64,000 nucleotides of DNA from CAYNBT01 sp964396025 (GTDB lineage Bacteria; Patescibacteriota; WWE3; UBA101185; UBA10185). Location: assembly GCA_964396025.1 (NCBI GenBank), contig CAYNBT010000002.1:1-64000 (forward strand), written 5' to 3'. The stretch's first letter is position 1; each line of letters starts with the position of its first letter. Positions 17,140 to 25,902 of this stretch are shown one piece after another. A program made the translations under genes and the position numbers. The notes beneath the pieces were generated by a model that had not been told where the DNA came from, did not search any database, and was given only the letters and a program-made list of their open reading frames with translations.

Positions 17140-18693
17140 CTACCGCACTTTTGGTGTGTGATATAAATCTTTCATCTTTTTGCCCAGAAGCATTCGCGTC
17201 TGTGCCTCTATGAATGGAAAGAATGAATATGTTAACAAATTTATAATAGCAAGGGGTCCTTCCAGTAAGGCTAAAGCCTTTTTCCAGAGCGGCCAGTCTT
17301 TTGGCATTGGTTTAACTATTCGGGCTCGAACTATGCTTCCGGGAACAATAAAGATCAGTGCTCCAGTTAGTACCATACTCATAACGTCGGGTAGGCTGTA
17401 GGCAAAGTTTGTTTGTCTTACCTCTTTGTTTACGTAGGTTAAGATGGCAAAACCGAATGTGATCAAAAATGAGATATTGATTAGGACTACCCTAAGTTTG
17501 AAGTGCTTAAGTATCCAAGTTATTTTGAGGTTTAATGGGACTTTTTTGTTCTTGAGAAATCCTTGAACAGACAAAGGTACTACTACAACTCCCCATCCCC
17601 ATCGAAGTAGTTGTTTGTACAGGCTTATGTAAGATTGTAAATAGGTTTTGCCTTGTACTGCATCTGCGGAATAGGGTATAAAATGCGTTGCACCTTTAAA
17701 ATCTCCGTCGCGTTTAAAGAATGCACGCCAAAAAAATACGGTATCGTCAACACCAATTCCTACATCCCAGTACTCGGCGTCAATCAAAGTTTGCAAGGAT
17801 GCGGAGTAGGCTGCGAAAGTATCTTTAGTGAGAGGTTCAAGTCCCCACTCGATGCTTCTGTTGGCTAGCGTGCCTAAGGTTACGAAATTTGCCTCAAATC
17901 GCATCATCGATGGAACTTCCCAGTGATTGTTGTCGAACAAATGCACGTTTGTTGCGTAAAACTTATTGTTTCTTCGGTCTGTGTTTAGGTATAGGTGCGC
18001 TAGTCGTGCCATATACTGTACATGAGGTACATGATCCGCATCAAAAGTTGTGAATATATAGTTCTTAATTTCCTTACCATTTTGTATCAGATGTTCTACT
18101 GCATGTTTAGCTCCCCAAGTTCTGTTGCCGGCTCCAGATCCTATGGCTTCACCTGCGATGCCCGCTGGGTGTCTGAAGATTAATACTTCCTCAAAAATGT
18201 CTTTTTTATCGCCAAGTATTTGATAAATAGTTTTCTCTACTACGTCAGCAAATCTTTCTTCAACTGAATAAACTAATGTAATCTGTTTTGTGGGGAATGT
18301 TTGAGACATAAATGCTTCGAGAGGGGGTTTTAGAACTTCATAGGGCTCATTAACTATTGGTACAAGTATAAAATGTTTTGTTTCAGCGAGGCTTGCGGGT
18401 AAGGTTTCTTTATCGGGAAGTTGTGCAAAATCAAGTTTCTTACACTCTTCCAACCAGTCTACCGCTAATTCTTTCCTGTATTTTTTATACCCAACCATCA
18501 AGCCAATGGTGAATTTTGCCCCAAGATAAGCCCAATAAAGCGAGAGAAAAGTTAACAGCCATACCACGACTTGTGGTGCTATCAATCCTAACCACAGTGG
18601 CGATAACATAAAGAGCCAAGTAAGTACTCCGGGAGTCATCTCGAGTAGTCTATGTATTTTTTTATCATTTTGTTCTATAAATTTTTCGATCAT
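17140..18693 (-). CDS. family 2 glycosyltransferase, processive membrane type
   Basis: 517 residues. Two N-terminal TM helices (MLSPLWLGLIAPQVVVWLL onwards) precede a cytoplasmic GT-A domain with FTTFDADHVPH (DxD-type metal site near residue 218), a VGIGVDDT segment in place of the usual TED, and QLLRWGWG (QxxRW near residue 365). Four C-terminal TM helices follow. The architecture is that of cellulose synthase/NDP-sugar polymerases that make and extrude a glycan chain. It overlaps tatD by ATGA and precedes the WecA-like gene. Confidence 0.85.
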   Translation of the reverse strand: MIEKFIEQNDKKIHRLLEMTPGVLTWLFMLSPLWLGLIAPQVVVWLLTFLSLYWAYLGAKFTIGLMVGYKKYRKELAVDWLEECKKLDFAQLPDKETLPASLAETKHFILVPIVNEPYEVLKPPLEAFMSQTFPTKQITLVYSVEERFADVVEKTIYQILGDKKDIFEEVLIFRHPAGIAGEAIGSGAGNRTWGAKHAVEHLIQNGKEIKNYIFTTFDADHVPHVQYMARLAHLYLNTDRRNNKFYATNVHLFDNNHWEVPSMMRFEANFVTLGTLANRSIEWGLEPLTKDTFAAYSASLQTLIDAEYWDVGIGVDDTVFFWRAFFKRDGDFKGATHFIPYSADAVQGKTYLQSYISLYKQLLRWGWGVVVVPLSVQGFLKNKKVPLNLKITWILKHFKLRVVLINISFLITFGFAILTYVNKEVRQTNFAYSLPDVMSMVLTGALIFIVPGSIVRARIVKPMPKDWPLWKKALALLEGPLAIINLLTYSFFPFIEAQTRMLLGKKMKDLYHTPKVR

Positions 18694-19472
18694 ATTTTAA
18701 AAAGCCTTTTTGCATTTGCCGTTGAATATTCGGCTATTTTCTCCACAGAAGTTCCTTTAAGGTCAGCAATTTTTTGCGCAGTCATTTTAACATATTTTGG
18801 CTCATTTACCTCTTTTCGAACTGATTGTGGTGCTAAATAGGGCGAATCAGTTTCAATCAAAAATTTATCGTTAGGTATTTTTTGTACTGTCTCAAAAAGT
18901 GTTGTTCCAGATGGATAAGTCACAATACCCGAAAAAGATATTAAGAGCCCATAAGAAATATATTCCTGCGCTTGTTCCCAAGTGCCTGTAAAACAATGCA
19001 TTACGCCCAGATCTTCTTTATGCTGAGCAGTAGTTTGTAAAACTTCCATTACCTCACTGTGTCCGTTTCTGTTATGAATTACAATAGGCAAGTGATTTTC
19101 CTGTGCGAGTTCCGTTTGCATTTTGAACAACTCTTTTTGCTCTGCTAAGTTTCTTCCCCCGGTCATATTTGATATATCGATGCCACATTCACCAATTGCC
19201 ACGATTTTATTTGAAGACTCCAGTAATTTTTCAAGTTCTGTTTTCAGGTCAGTTAGATTTTTGTCTTTTTCATCGTGAGGGTATATTCCAATGGATGCAT
19301 AAACACCAGGAAATCTGTCTGCAATTTCAATGGCGCCCTTGCTGGATTTCAAATCTGTCCCAATACATACAAAACCGCATACTGATAAGCTTTGTGCTTC
19401 GTTAATCATCAGTTCCACTGGTTTATGATAAAGTTCGTGCGGCAAGTGTAAATGCGAATCAAAGAGTTCCAT
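18690..19472 (-). CDS. tatD: TatD family metal-dependent hydrolase (3'-5' DNase)
   Basis: 260 residues, TIM-barrel metallohydrolase. Metal ligands are visible: DSHLHL at residues 4-9, IGECGID near 95, a His in VIHNRN, MHCFTGTWEQA near 155 and ETDSPYLAP near 205. TatD proteins are Mg-dependent 3'-5' nucleases acting on DNA damage or turnover. The start at 19472 begins right at the conserved FDSHLHL. It heads an operon with the GT2 gene (4-bp overlap); the link is probably transcriptional only. Confidence 0.93.
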   Translation of the reverse strand: MELFDSHLHLPHELYHKPVELMINEAQSLSVCGFVCIGTDLKSSKGAIEIADRFPGVYASIGIYPHDEKDKNLTDLKTELEKLLESSNKIVAIGECGIDISNMTGGRNLAEQKELFKMQTELAQENHLPIVIHNRNGHSEVMEVLQTTAQHKEDLGVMHCFTGTWEQAQEYISYGLLISFSGIVTYPSGTTLFETVQKIPNDKFLIETDSPYLAPQSVRKEVNEPKYVKMTAQKIADLKGTSVEKIAEYSTANAKRLFKI

Positions 19473-19514
19473 AAGTAGAATATTAGCACTTTTAAGGTTA
19501 AAATCCTGACAGAC

Positions 19515-20342
19515 ATGAAAATTTTTTTAACTATAGTCAGCCTTATTGTAGTGTCTTTGTTAGTGCTTAGGTTCCCTGCTGTGCTTGCGGCAGAAGATTA
19601 TCACGAGAAAACTGTTGAGCATGTATCACTATACAAAGATACCAAATCTAAACTCGCGAAATTGAGAGAAACATGTTCGACAGAGGTTTGTATATCTCAG
19701 AACAGTGAATATATGTCCCTTGTAAAAAAACTACTCGGTGCAAAATTGAATGCTTTTTCTGCATACTCTTTTGGGATTTCCGAAGAAATCCTCCTAAAGG
19801 AGGGTGAATCATACTCAAAAGACGAGACTGTTTTGGTAAAATTTGTGCTTTCTAATTTGGAAAGCTCCCTAAGTTTTTACAAGTCCTACATAGAAAATCT
19901 AAACGACCTTAACGATTTAAGACAAAACGAATTGATGATTAACTCGCAACTAGAAGGTGGACTTTCCAGCATACGTGTATTAGCAGGAAAACCCGAGTTA
20001 CAAGAGCTTAAGTCCCTACAGTTACAGCTTTTGGAACAACGCATAGCGTTATCTGCTTACGCAGAAGATGCGAAATCTGTGGGTAACAATGTGTCGTTAC
20101 TACAAAAGCATTTGGCAGATATTGGTTACTATCTAGATCAGACTGATCTGAGTATACGTGTTTCGGAAAAACTTTATGCTGATATATCGCAATCTACTTC
20201 GCAAATTCATGCTACTAGAAAATTTGAGTATCAAATGGAACAAACAGTCCAACACTTAAAAACAGCACATTCACATCTTGTAGCTGCATATTCAGTCTTG
20301 GAAAGGCTATATATTTACAAACCTTGGGAGATTCATGAATAA
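19515..20342 (+). CDS. secreted coiled-coil protein, hypothetical
   Basis: 275 residues: signal peptide (LTIVSLIVVSLLVLRFPAVL, cleaved near AAEDY), then an almost entirely helical, K/E/L-rich region with heptad-like patterns (ELKSLQLQLLEQRIALSAYA, MEQTVQHLKTAHSHLVAAYS). One close cysteine pair (CSTEVC, near residue 54) could form a disulfide. I do not recognise a family. TAAAAT at 19499-19504 is 10 nt upstream. It overlaps the next small gene by 8 bp. Confidence 0.7.
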   Translation: MKIFLTIVSLIVVSLLVLRFPAVLAAEDYHEKTVEHVSLYKDTKSKLAKLRETCSTEVCISQNSEYMSLVKKLLGAKLNAFSAYSFGISEEILLKEGESYSKDETVLVKFVLSNLESSLSFYKSYIENLNDLNDLRQNELMINSQLEGGLSSIRVLAGKPELQELKSLQLQLLEQRIALSAYAEDAKSVGNNVSLLQKHLADIGYYLDQTDLSIRVSEKLYADISQSTSQIHATRKFEYQMEQTVQHLKTAHSHLVAAYSVLERLYIYKPWEIHE

Positions 20343-20613
20343 GAAACTGATTTTAGTTTTTGTAGTAAGTGCTGCGTTGCTCGCTACTGTTCTGATGTCT
20401 ATTGCATTTAGAAAGACTCAAAATCCTCAACCAGTTTCTAGGCCAACTACTATTCTCAAAAGTCAAAAAGCCGATCCAAAGAGTTTACTGATACTGAAGA
20501 AACACTTTGAGCAAATTACCAAGATTGGGGAGGACATAGAATACTTTGAAAAGAGAAGTAAATACGATTTTGAAAGAGAGCTAGACCTACGAATAGAAAC
20601 GTCTTCTTTTTGA
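20335..20613 (+). CDS. small single-TM protein, hypothetical
   Basis: 92 residues: N-terminal TM or signal anchor (LILVFVVSAALLATVLMSI, residues 5-23), then a basic linker (SRPTTILKSQKADPKS) and a charged helical tail (EDIEYFEKRSKYDFERELD). It overlaps the upstream secreted coiled-coil gene by 8 bp and so is likely co-translated and exported to the same place. Family unknown. The 3' end overlaps the convergent gene at 20587 by 27 bp. Confidence 0.6.
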   Translation: MNKKLILVFVVSAALLATVLMSIAFRKTQNPQPVSRPTTILKSQKADPKSLLILKKHFEQITKIGEDIEYFEKRSKYDFERELDLRIETSSF

Positions 20614-20961
20614 GTAATTCCTATAGATCATGATCACAAACACCACAAAGACAAGAAATGTAACTGGTGACAGTAAGTCAAATATTTTCAAAAAAACCAA
20701 TATTGTTATGACTACACTTACGCCAAGGCTACGTTTTATATTGTTGCGGTAAATCTTTTTGAGGTCACTCATTTTAGGGGCTTTTTTGAATCCGAATATG
20801 TAATGAACAACAGACAGTGTAAGACTCATAGCGACGAAAAAAAGCAAACAAAAAAGGATTTTACTTAAATTAGTCTCAGGGGGAATGATGCTCATGTATT
20901 TTAGCAATGCTCCCCATGTTAAGATAGAAAGTGCAATTACTGTGTATAAAAAGTTTGGCAT
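20587..20961 (-). CDS. small four-TM membrane protein, hypothetical
   Basis: 124 residues with four hydrophobic helices: FLYTVIALSILTWGALLKYM, ILFCLLFFVAMSLTLSVVHY, SLGVSVVITILVFLKIFDLL and TFLVFVVFVIMIYRNY. A basic cytoplasmic loop (FKKAPKMSDLKKIYRNNIKR) and a basic tail (SKRRRFYS) set the orientation. No family is recognised. It is divergent from rmuC, with about 35 bp between the two starts. Confidence 0.6.
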   Translation of the reverse strand: MPNFLYTVIALSILTWGALLKYMSIIPPETNLSKILFCLLFFVAMSLTLSVVHYIFGFKKAPKMSDLKKIYRNNIKRSLGVSVVITILVFLKIFDLLSPVTFLVFVVFVIMIYRNYSKRRRFYS

Positions 20962-20996
20962 GTTAAATAGATTTTAGCATCTGTTAAAATCAAGCA

Positions 20997-22070
20997 ATGA
21001 ATTCTATGCAAATTATCATTTTAGTTTTTTCCATATTTGGGATTTTAATCTTAGTAGCCTTTTATTTTCTTAAAAACCAGCTAGCTGCAATCAAGAAGAC
21101 TATGGAATCGGACAACGACACTGTGTTAGTAGAGTGGCTCAAAGACATGAAGACAACTGTAGATAAAAGTTCTGATGTGCTTGAACGGCAGCTAAAAGAT
21201 CAACGGAGTACGCTTACTAATCAACTCCAGAATCAACGCGAAACCATGGATAAACAAACAAAGATGATATGGGAACGGCTGGAAAATGCCACTAATGTCA
21301 TTTCCGATATGCAAAAGCACATTGGAGGTTTGCAGGAATTTGGTAAAGACATGAAAGATTTGAGTAATGTATTAAAATCGCCAAAACTACGTGGAGGATT
21401 GGGGGAGCAGTTCCTTTATGAAATTCTCGCTAACAGTTTGCCAAAAGATCTTTACAGAACTCAATACAAGTTTAGGGATGGAAGCATTTGCGATGCTGTC
21501 ATATTAACGGATAAGGGCATAATCCCAATAGACTCTAAATTTCCTATGGAGAATTTTAAACTCATGATAGATGCGCCAACGGCGGATGAGCGAGATAAAG
21601 CAAAAAAAACCTTTATAAAGGATGTAAAAAAAAGAGTTGATGAAATTTCTTCTAAATATATTCTTCCCGAAGAAGACACTACCGATCAAGCAATCATGTA
21701 TATTCCGTCCGAAAACGTCTACTATGAGTTGATTGTAAACACACAAGAGATTGAAGATTATTGCAGGATAAAAAATGTTGTTATGGCATCGCCAAATACA
21801 ATATCTTATTTTTTGAAAGTCGTATTGGTGGCATATCAAAAACACGAACTAGATAAAAACGCTGGAGAGATACTAAAAGCACTGGCAGGCATAAAAGTTG
21901 AAGCAGAAAAATTTAACGAAGAGCTTAGCGTTTTGGATGGGCATATTAACAGAACAACTAAGTCCATGGATTCCGTAAAATCCAGATATCAAAAGCTTTT
22001 TACCAGAATAGAAAATACTCAACAGATCAACGCAGCGGAAGAAAAACCACTTTTAGATTCTGCCATTTAG
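20997..22070 (+). CDS. rmuC: DNA recombination protein RmuC
   Basis: 357 residues. N-terminal TM anchor (IIILVFSIFGILILVAFYFL), a coiled coil rich in Q/N/L (about 30-120), then the RmuC domain with LKSPKLRGGLGEQFLYEIL, DAVILTDKGIIPIDSKFPME (PD-(D/E)xK-like core) and VVMASPNTISYFLKVV. RmuC limits inversions between short inverted repeats and has a restriction-nuclease-like fold. TAAAAT (20985-20990) lies 6 nt before the ATG. The next gene is a helicase-nuclease 25 bp downstream, suggesting a repair operon. Confidence 0.92.
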   Translation: MNSMQIIILVFSIFGILILVAFYFLKNQLAAIKKTMESDNDTVLVEWLKDMKTTVDKSSDVLERQLKDQRSTLTNQLQNQRETMDKQTKMIWERLENATNVISDMQKHIGGLQEFGKDMKDLSNVLKSPKLRGGLGEQFLYEILANSLPKDLYRTQYKFRDGSICDAVILTDKGIIPIDSKFPMENFKLMIDAPTADERDKAKKTFIKDVKKRVDEISSKYILPEEDTTDQAIMYIPSENVYYELIVNTQEIEDYCRIKNVVMASPNTISYFLKVVLVAYQKHELDKNAGEILKALAGIKVEAEKFNEELSVLDGHINRTTKSMDSVKSRYQKLFTRIENTQQINAAEEKPLLDSAI

Positions 22071-22095
22071 CGCATATAAACAGTATTCGCGTGAG

Positions 22096-24969
22096 ATGCC
22101 TATTATGACTAAAAAGACTGTGCTTAATGAAAATCAAAGAAAAGCTATTGAATATCCAAACGGTTCGGTTTTGGTAGTAGCAGGCGCGGGTACTGGAAAA
22201 ACCCGAGTTATAACCCAGCGAATCAAGCATTTAGTCAAAGAAAAAAACATAAATCCCAAACAGATTTTGGCACTGACATTCACAGAAAAAGCGGCTGCAG
22301 AAATGCTAGAACGACTGGATGATGTAATGCCTCTTGGATACGAAGAACCTTGGGTTTCCACATTTCACTCTTTTGCCGACAGGATTCTAAAACTAGAAGG
22401 ATTAGAGGTTGGTCTTGATCCTACCTACAAGATTATCTCGGGGCCGGATCAATGGCTTTTACTCAGAAAGAATCTTTTTAAACTAAATCTCAAGTATTTC
22501 CGTCCGTTAGGGAATCCCACAAAATTTATTTCGGCCCTACTCACGTTTGTCTCCAGACTTCAAGACGAAAACATTACTGTAGCCGAATTTACTGACTTTG
22601 CGCAAAAATTTGACGGAGAAGCTTTGGAAAAAGAACGTTGGTTGGAACTTGCCGGGTTATACAGTAGTTATCAGGAAATAAAAATACGCGATTCCAAGCT
22701 GGATTTTGGCGATCTTATTTTATGGTGTCTTGCGTTGTTTAAAACACGCCCAAATATTCTAAAAAAGTATCAAGAACAATTTAGGCATGTACTTGTAGAT
22801 GAGTTTCAGGACACCAATTATGCTCAGTATGAATTAATCAAGATGTTGTTCCCTGCAAGTGAAAAAAGCGATAGAAGTTTACTGGTAGTTGGAGATGATT
22901 CCCAATCTATCTATAAATTCAGAGGTGCTGCTGTTTCTAATATTCTGGACTTTATGCGAGATTATCCTTCTGCAGAAATGATTACTCTCCTGCAGAATTA
23001 CCGTTCTTCCCAAATAATTTTGGACAGTTCTTACGAACTAATAAAAAACAACAACCCTGATTCCTTGGAAAGCACTTTAGGTATTTCTAAAAAACTGATT
23101 AGCGAAGCAACAGCAACACAAACTAATATATCCTTAGTTCAAGCAACAACTTTGGAAGATGAAGTTGAATACGTTGTTTCTGAGATTTTGCAAATTTTGG
23201 CAAAAGAACCAACACTTACCTACAAAGATATAGCAATCCTCTCTAGAGCAAATAGCCACTTGGATCCGTTTATTCTGGCGTTAAGAAAGTATGGCCTTCC
23301 TTACCAATTGGTTGGTAACAGAGGTTTATATGATCGTGACGAGATTAGAGATGTTATTGCTCTGTTACGTGTGGTTATCAATCCTGAAGATAGTGTGAGC
23401 CTATTTAGGGTTTTAAACATTTCTTCGTTAGGTATTCCTATAGAACTTATTACGGGAACTTTGGCGCAAGCGCGTACTCAGAAGGTGAATATGTGGGAAT
23501 TGATCAAGAATTCGAAGGACCAGGATTTTCAAGCGTTTTGTTCTAAGTTAAGGCGTTGGCAGACACTACTTGCAAAAGATGCTCCAAGCGAGTTTGTATA
23601 CAGAATAGTTACAGACATTTCGTATATAAAATCGTTTTTGCAAAACGAAACAGTAGAAAGTCACTTGTGTATCAAAAATCTGGACTTGTTTTTGCAAAAG
23701 GTGAAAAAATTTGAGGTTAGTTATAAATCAGATACCAACGAAATCGCTAACATTACTGACTTTATTGAATATCTGGACTTGGTGCTTGAGGCAGGGGAGA
23801 ATCCAGCGCAAGCCGAAATTGAAGATATTGACACGATCAACCTGTTGACTGTTCATGCTAGCAAAGGTTTGGAGTTTCCCGTGGTGTTTATGGTGAATCT
23901 TGTGAGTGACAGATTTCCTACTAGAAATAGAAAAGATGTTATCGAACTACCGGAAGAGATAATCAAAGAAACTCTTCCTTCTGGGGACGCGCATATTCAG
24001 GAAGAAAGGCGTCTTTTTTATGTGGGAATGACCAGAGCCAAAAATTATCTCTATATGACACTTGGTAAAAATTATGGTGGTAAACGTGACAAAACCCCGA
24101 GCGGCTATATTTTTGAAACAGGTTTAGAGCTTGTAGAGCTTGATGAAGCAAGTTTACTGAATCAGCAAAAAAGAGACCAGATAGGTTTGTTTGGGCTAGA
24201 AAGTGGTTTTAGGGATCCAAAGATTCAAAGTTCTACCACGTTTGTCCCTAACTTCTTGAGTTTTTCACAAATTGATACCTACAAGTCATGCCCGCTTCAA
24301 TACAAGTATAAATATGTGTTAGGAATTCCAGTTGCTCCAAATCATGCCTTAAGTTATGGTATTACAATCCACGATACCCTCAGAGATTTCCACAAAGCGC
24401 TGGCCTTTGGTGAAAAGGTTGATCTCACAAAATTACTTGAGATGTACAACAAAAATTGGCAACCCACCGGTTATTTAGATGCTGAGCATCGTGCGCTGCG
24501 ATTTGAAGATGGTAAACGTTTGCTGAGTGAATACTTTGAGAAAAATAAGGATTATGATGCCAAACATGTGGCACTCGAAAAATCATTTAATATTAAAATT
24601 GCAGGTATAAAGTTCTACGGAAAAATAGATCGCATAGATCGTTTGCCCGACGGTCGTGTAGAGATAATTGATTACAAGACTGGCACCACTAAAGATCAAA
24701 AAGATGTAGATAAAGATAGTCAGGTTGCCTATTACGCACTTGCAGCGCAAGAGGCATTAGGACTGAATCCGGATGTTTTAACTTACTACTTTTTGGAGTC
24801 CGGTGACAAAATATCTACTACACGCACTAAGAAGCAGCTAGATGAGATAAAAACGGAAACAGCAGAGATTATTGATCAAATGAAAGAGGGAAAATTTATT
24901 GCAACACCAGGAATGCACTGTAGTTGGTGTGATTACAAGGATATTTGCCCTTTTGCTCAAAAAAGCTAA
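22096..24969 (+). CDS. UvrD-like helicase fused to a RecB/AddB-type Fe-S nuclease
   Basis: 957 residues. SF1A helicase motifs: Q motif (LNENQRKAIEY), Walker A (VAGAGTGKTRVITQRI), motif II (HVLVDEFQDTNYAQYEL), motif III (VVGDDSQSIYKFRGA), motif IV-V (LLTVHASKGLEFPVVFM) and motif VI (RLFYVGMTRAKNYL). The C-terminal about 240 residues are a PD-(D/E)xK exonuclease: KSCPLQYKYKYV, GKIDRIDRL, EIIDYKTGT and CSWCDYKDICPF, giving four cysteines as in Fe-S RecB/AddB/Cas4 nucleases. One polypeptide thus joins helicase and nuclease, a compact double-strand-break resection enzyme. The start could also be the ATG at 22105. Confidence 0.92.
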   Translation: MPIMTKKTVLNENQRKAIEYPNGSVLVVAGAGTGKTRVITQRIKHLVKEKNINPKQILALTFTEKAAAEMLERLDDVMPLGYEEPWVSTFHSFADRILKLEGLEVGLDPTYKIISGPDQWLLLRKNLFKLNLKYFRPLGNPTKFISALLTFVSRLQDENITVAEFTDFAQKFDGEALEKERWLELAGLYSSYQEIKIRDSKLDFGDLILWCLALFKTRPNILKKYQEQFRHVLVDEFQDTNYAQYELIKMLFPASEKSDRSLLVVGDDSQSIYKFRGAAVSNILDFMRDYPSAEMITLLQNYRSSQIILDSSYELIKNNNPDSLESTLGISKKLISEATATQTNISLVQATTLEDEVEYVVSEILQILAKEPTLTYKDIAILSRANSHLDPFILALRKYGLPYQLVGNRGLYDRDEIRDVIALLRVVINPEDSVSLFRVLNISSLGIPIELITGTLAQARTQKVNMWELIKNSKDQDFQAFCSKLRRWQTLLAKDAPSEFVYRIVTDISYIKSFLQNETVESHLCIKNLDLFLQKVKKFEVSYKSDTNEIANITDFIEYLDLVLEAGENPAQAEIEDIDTINLLTVHASKGLEFPVVFMVNLVSDRFPTRNRKDVIELPEEIIKETLPSGDAHIQEERRLFYVGMTRAKNYLYMTLGKNYGGKRDKTPSGYIFETGLELVELDEASLLNQQKRDQIGLFGLESGFRDPKIQSSTTFVPNFLSFSQIDTYKSCPLQYKYKYVLGIPVAPNHALSYGITIHDTLRDFHKALAFGEKVDLTKLLEMYNKNWQPTGYLDAEHRALRFEDGKRLLSEYFEKNKDYDAKHVALEKSFNIKIAGIKFYGKIDRIDRLPDGRVEIIDYKTGTTKDQKDVDKDSQVAYYALAAQEALGLNPDVLTYYFLESGDKISTTRTKKQLDEIKTETAEIIDQMKEGKFIATPGMHCSWCDYKDICPFAQKS

Positions 24970-24984
24970 AATTTCGTTCAGAAC

Positions 24985-25902
24985 TTATGCTTGAATTGGG
25001 GTGAATTTTGAAACAAGTCTCAAGAAACGACTGTAGTATTTAACATATGGAAACGGATATCTTATTTCGATGCCGCCAAACTTTTCCTTGAAATGACTGA
25101 AGCCTCCCCATGCGCTTGTGGTGGGAAACCTACTGTCGTCTATTCCTTCAAAATCTAGACTTTCAAACCCCTGATTTTTGAAGAAGTTGATATCCTCCCA
25201 CACTATTTTGTAGCCTGATTTATCTTTCCTTCCTGCTTCTGTTGTTCCACCGTGAAAGTACCATATGTGATTATTGAAGCCTAGATAGTATTTTCCGCTG
25301 CAGAGCTCCCCTTGGGCGTTGTATGCCATTGAGAGATAAGAATGTTTACCAAACAGCTCATTTTTCTTAAGTAGCAAATCGAAGCTTTGTTGAATGAACT
25401 TCTTCTTTTTACTCGTTTCTCTTTCCATGTCATAGAATGTTTTAAGATCCTTTTCACTGGGATTAATTTTCATTTCTACGCGTACTTTCTCTCGTTCAGC
25501 TCGTTTAATGGAATATTTTGCACTATGAGAGAGATCTTTCCAAAGTTCCTCTTGGCTTTTTTTTAGGTCTATCTGCAGGGTTGCCGGTGGAGTTAGATAG
25601 GCTTGTGAAGGTAAAAACCCCTGCTCTACCAGATATGGAACTATCTGATCGTTCACAGGTTCAATTTTCAAAAAAAGTACATTGTGTTTTTTGCAGATTT
25701 CTTCAATTTCATCAACATCTTGTTTGGTAAGAAACGGGGATTTTTGAACCTTTGCTACTTTTAGAGGTGCGTGCAATTGCATGTATAGTTTGCTACCTAA
25801 CGCAGTTTCTTGGCAGGTCCACCCAATTGATGACAAAAACTTTGCCCACTCAGCCGATTGTCGCAAGTCTATTCTTATCTGAGAATTCTCAATATTTTCC
25901 AT
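24985..25902 (-). CDS. FemAB/FmhB-like aminoacyltransferase (second copy)
   Basis: 305 residues with the FemAB twin GNAT-like layout: LRQSAEWAKFLSSIGW at the start, LKKSQEELWKDLSHSAKYSI followed by KRAEREKVRVE in the first half, and FYDMERETSKKKKFI, GELCSGKYYLGFNNHIWYFH and GGTTEAG in the second. It ends with FEGIDDSRFPTTSAWGGFSH and FKEKFGG. Such enzymes add amino acids from aminoacyl-tRNA to the peptidoglycan side chain. It overlaps the upstream homologue by 28 bp. Confidence 0.87.
   Translation of the reverse strand: MENIENSQIRIDLRQSAEWAKFLSSIGWTCQETALGSKLYMQLHAPLKVAKVQKSPFLTKQDVDEIEEICKKHNVLFLKIEPVNDQIVPYLVEQGFLPSQAYLTPPATLQIDLKKSQEELWKDLSHSAKYSIKRAEREKVRVEMKINPSEKDLKTFYDMERETSKKKKFIQQSFDLLLKKNELFGKHSYLSMAYNAQGELCSGKYYLGFNNHIWYFHGGTTEAGRKDKSGYKIVWEDINFFKNQGFESLDFEGIDDSRFPTTSAWGGFSHFKEKFGGIEIRYPFPYVKYYSRFLRLVSKFTPIQA

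Noticed and set aside
17826..17860. GGTTCAAGTCC with flanking short complementary bases, resembling a tRNA T-arm
   Set aside because: It lies inside the GT2 coding sequence and no acceptor, D or anticodon stem can be formed around it.
22096..24969. Cas4-like Fe-S nuclease end taken as a sign of a CRISPR or defence locus
   Set aside because: No repeats or other cas genes are present; the nuclease is fused to a UvrD helicase and sits with rmuC, which fits repair.
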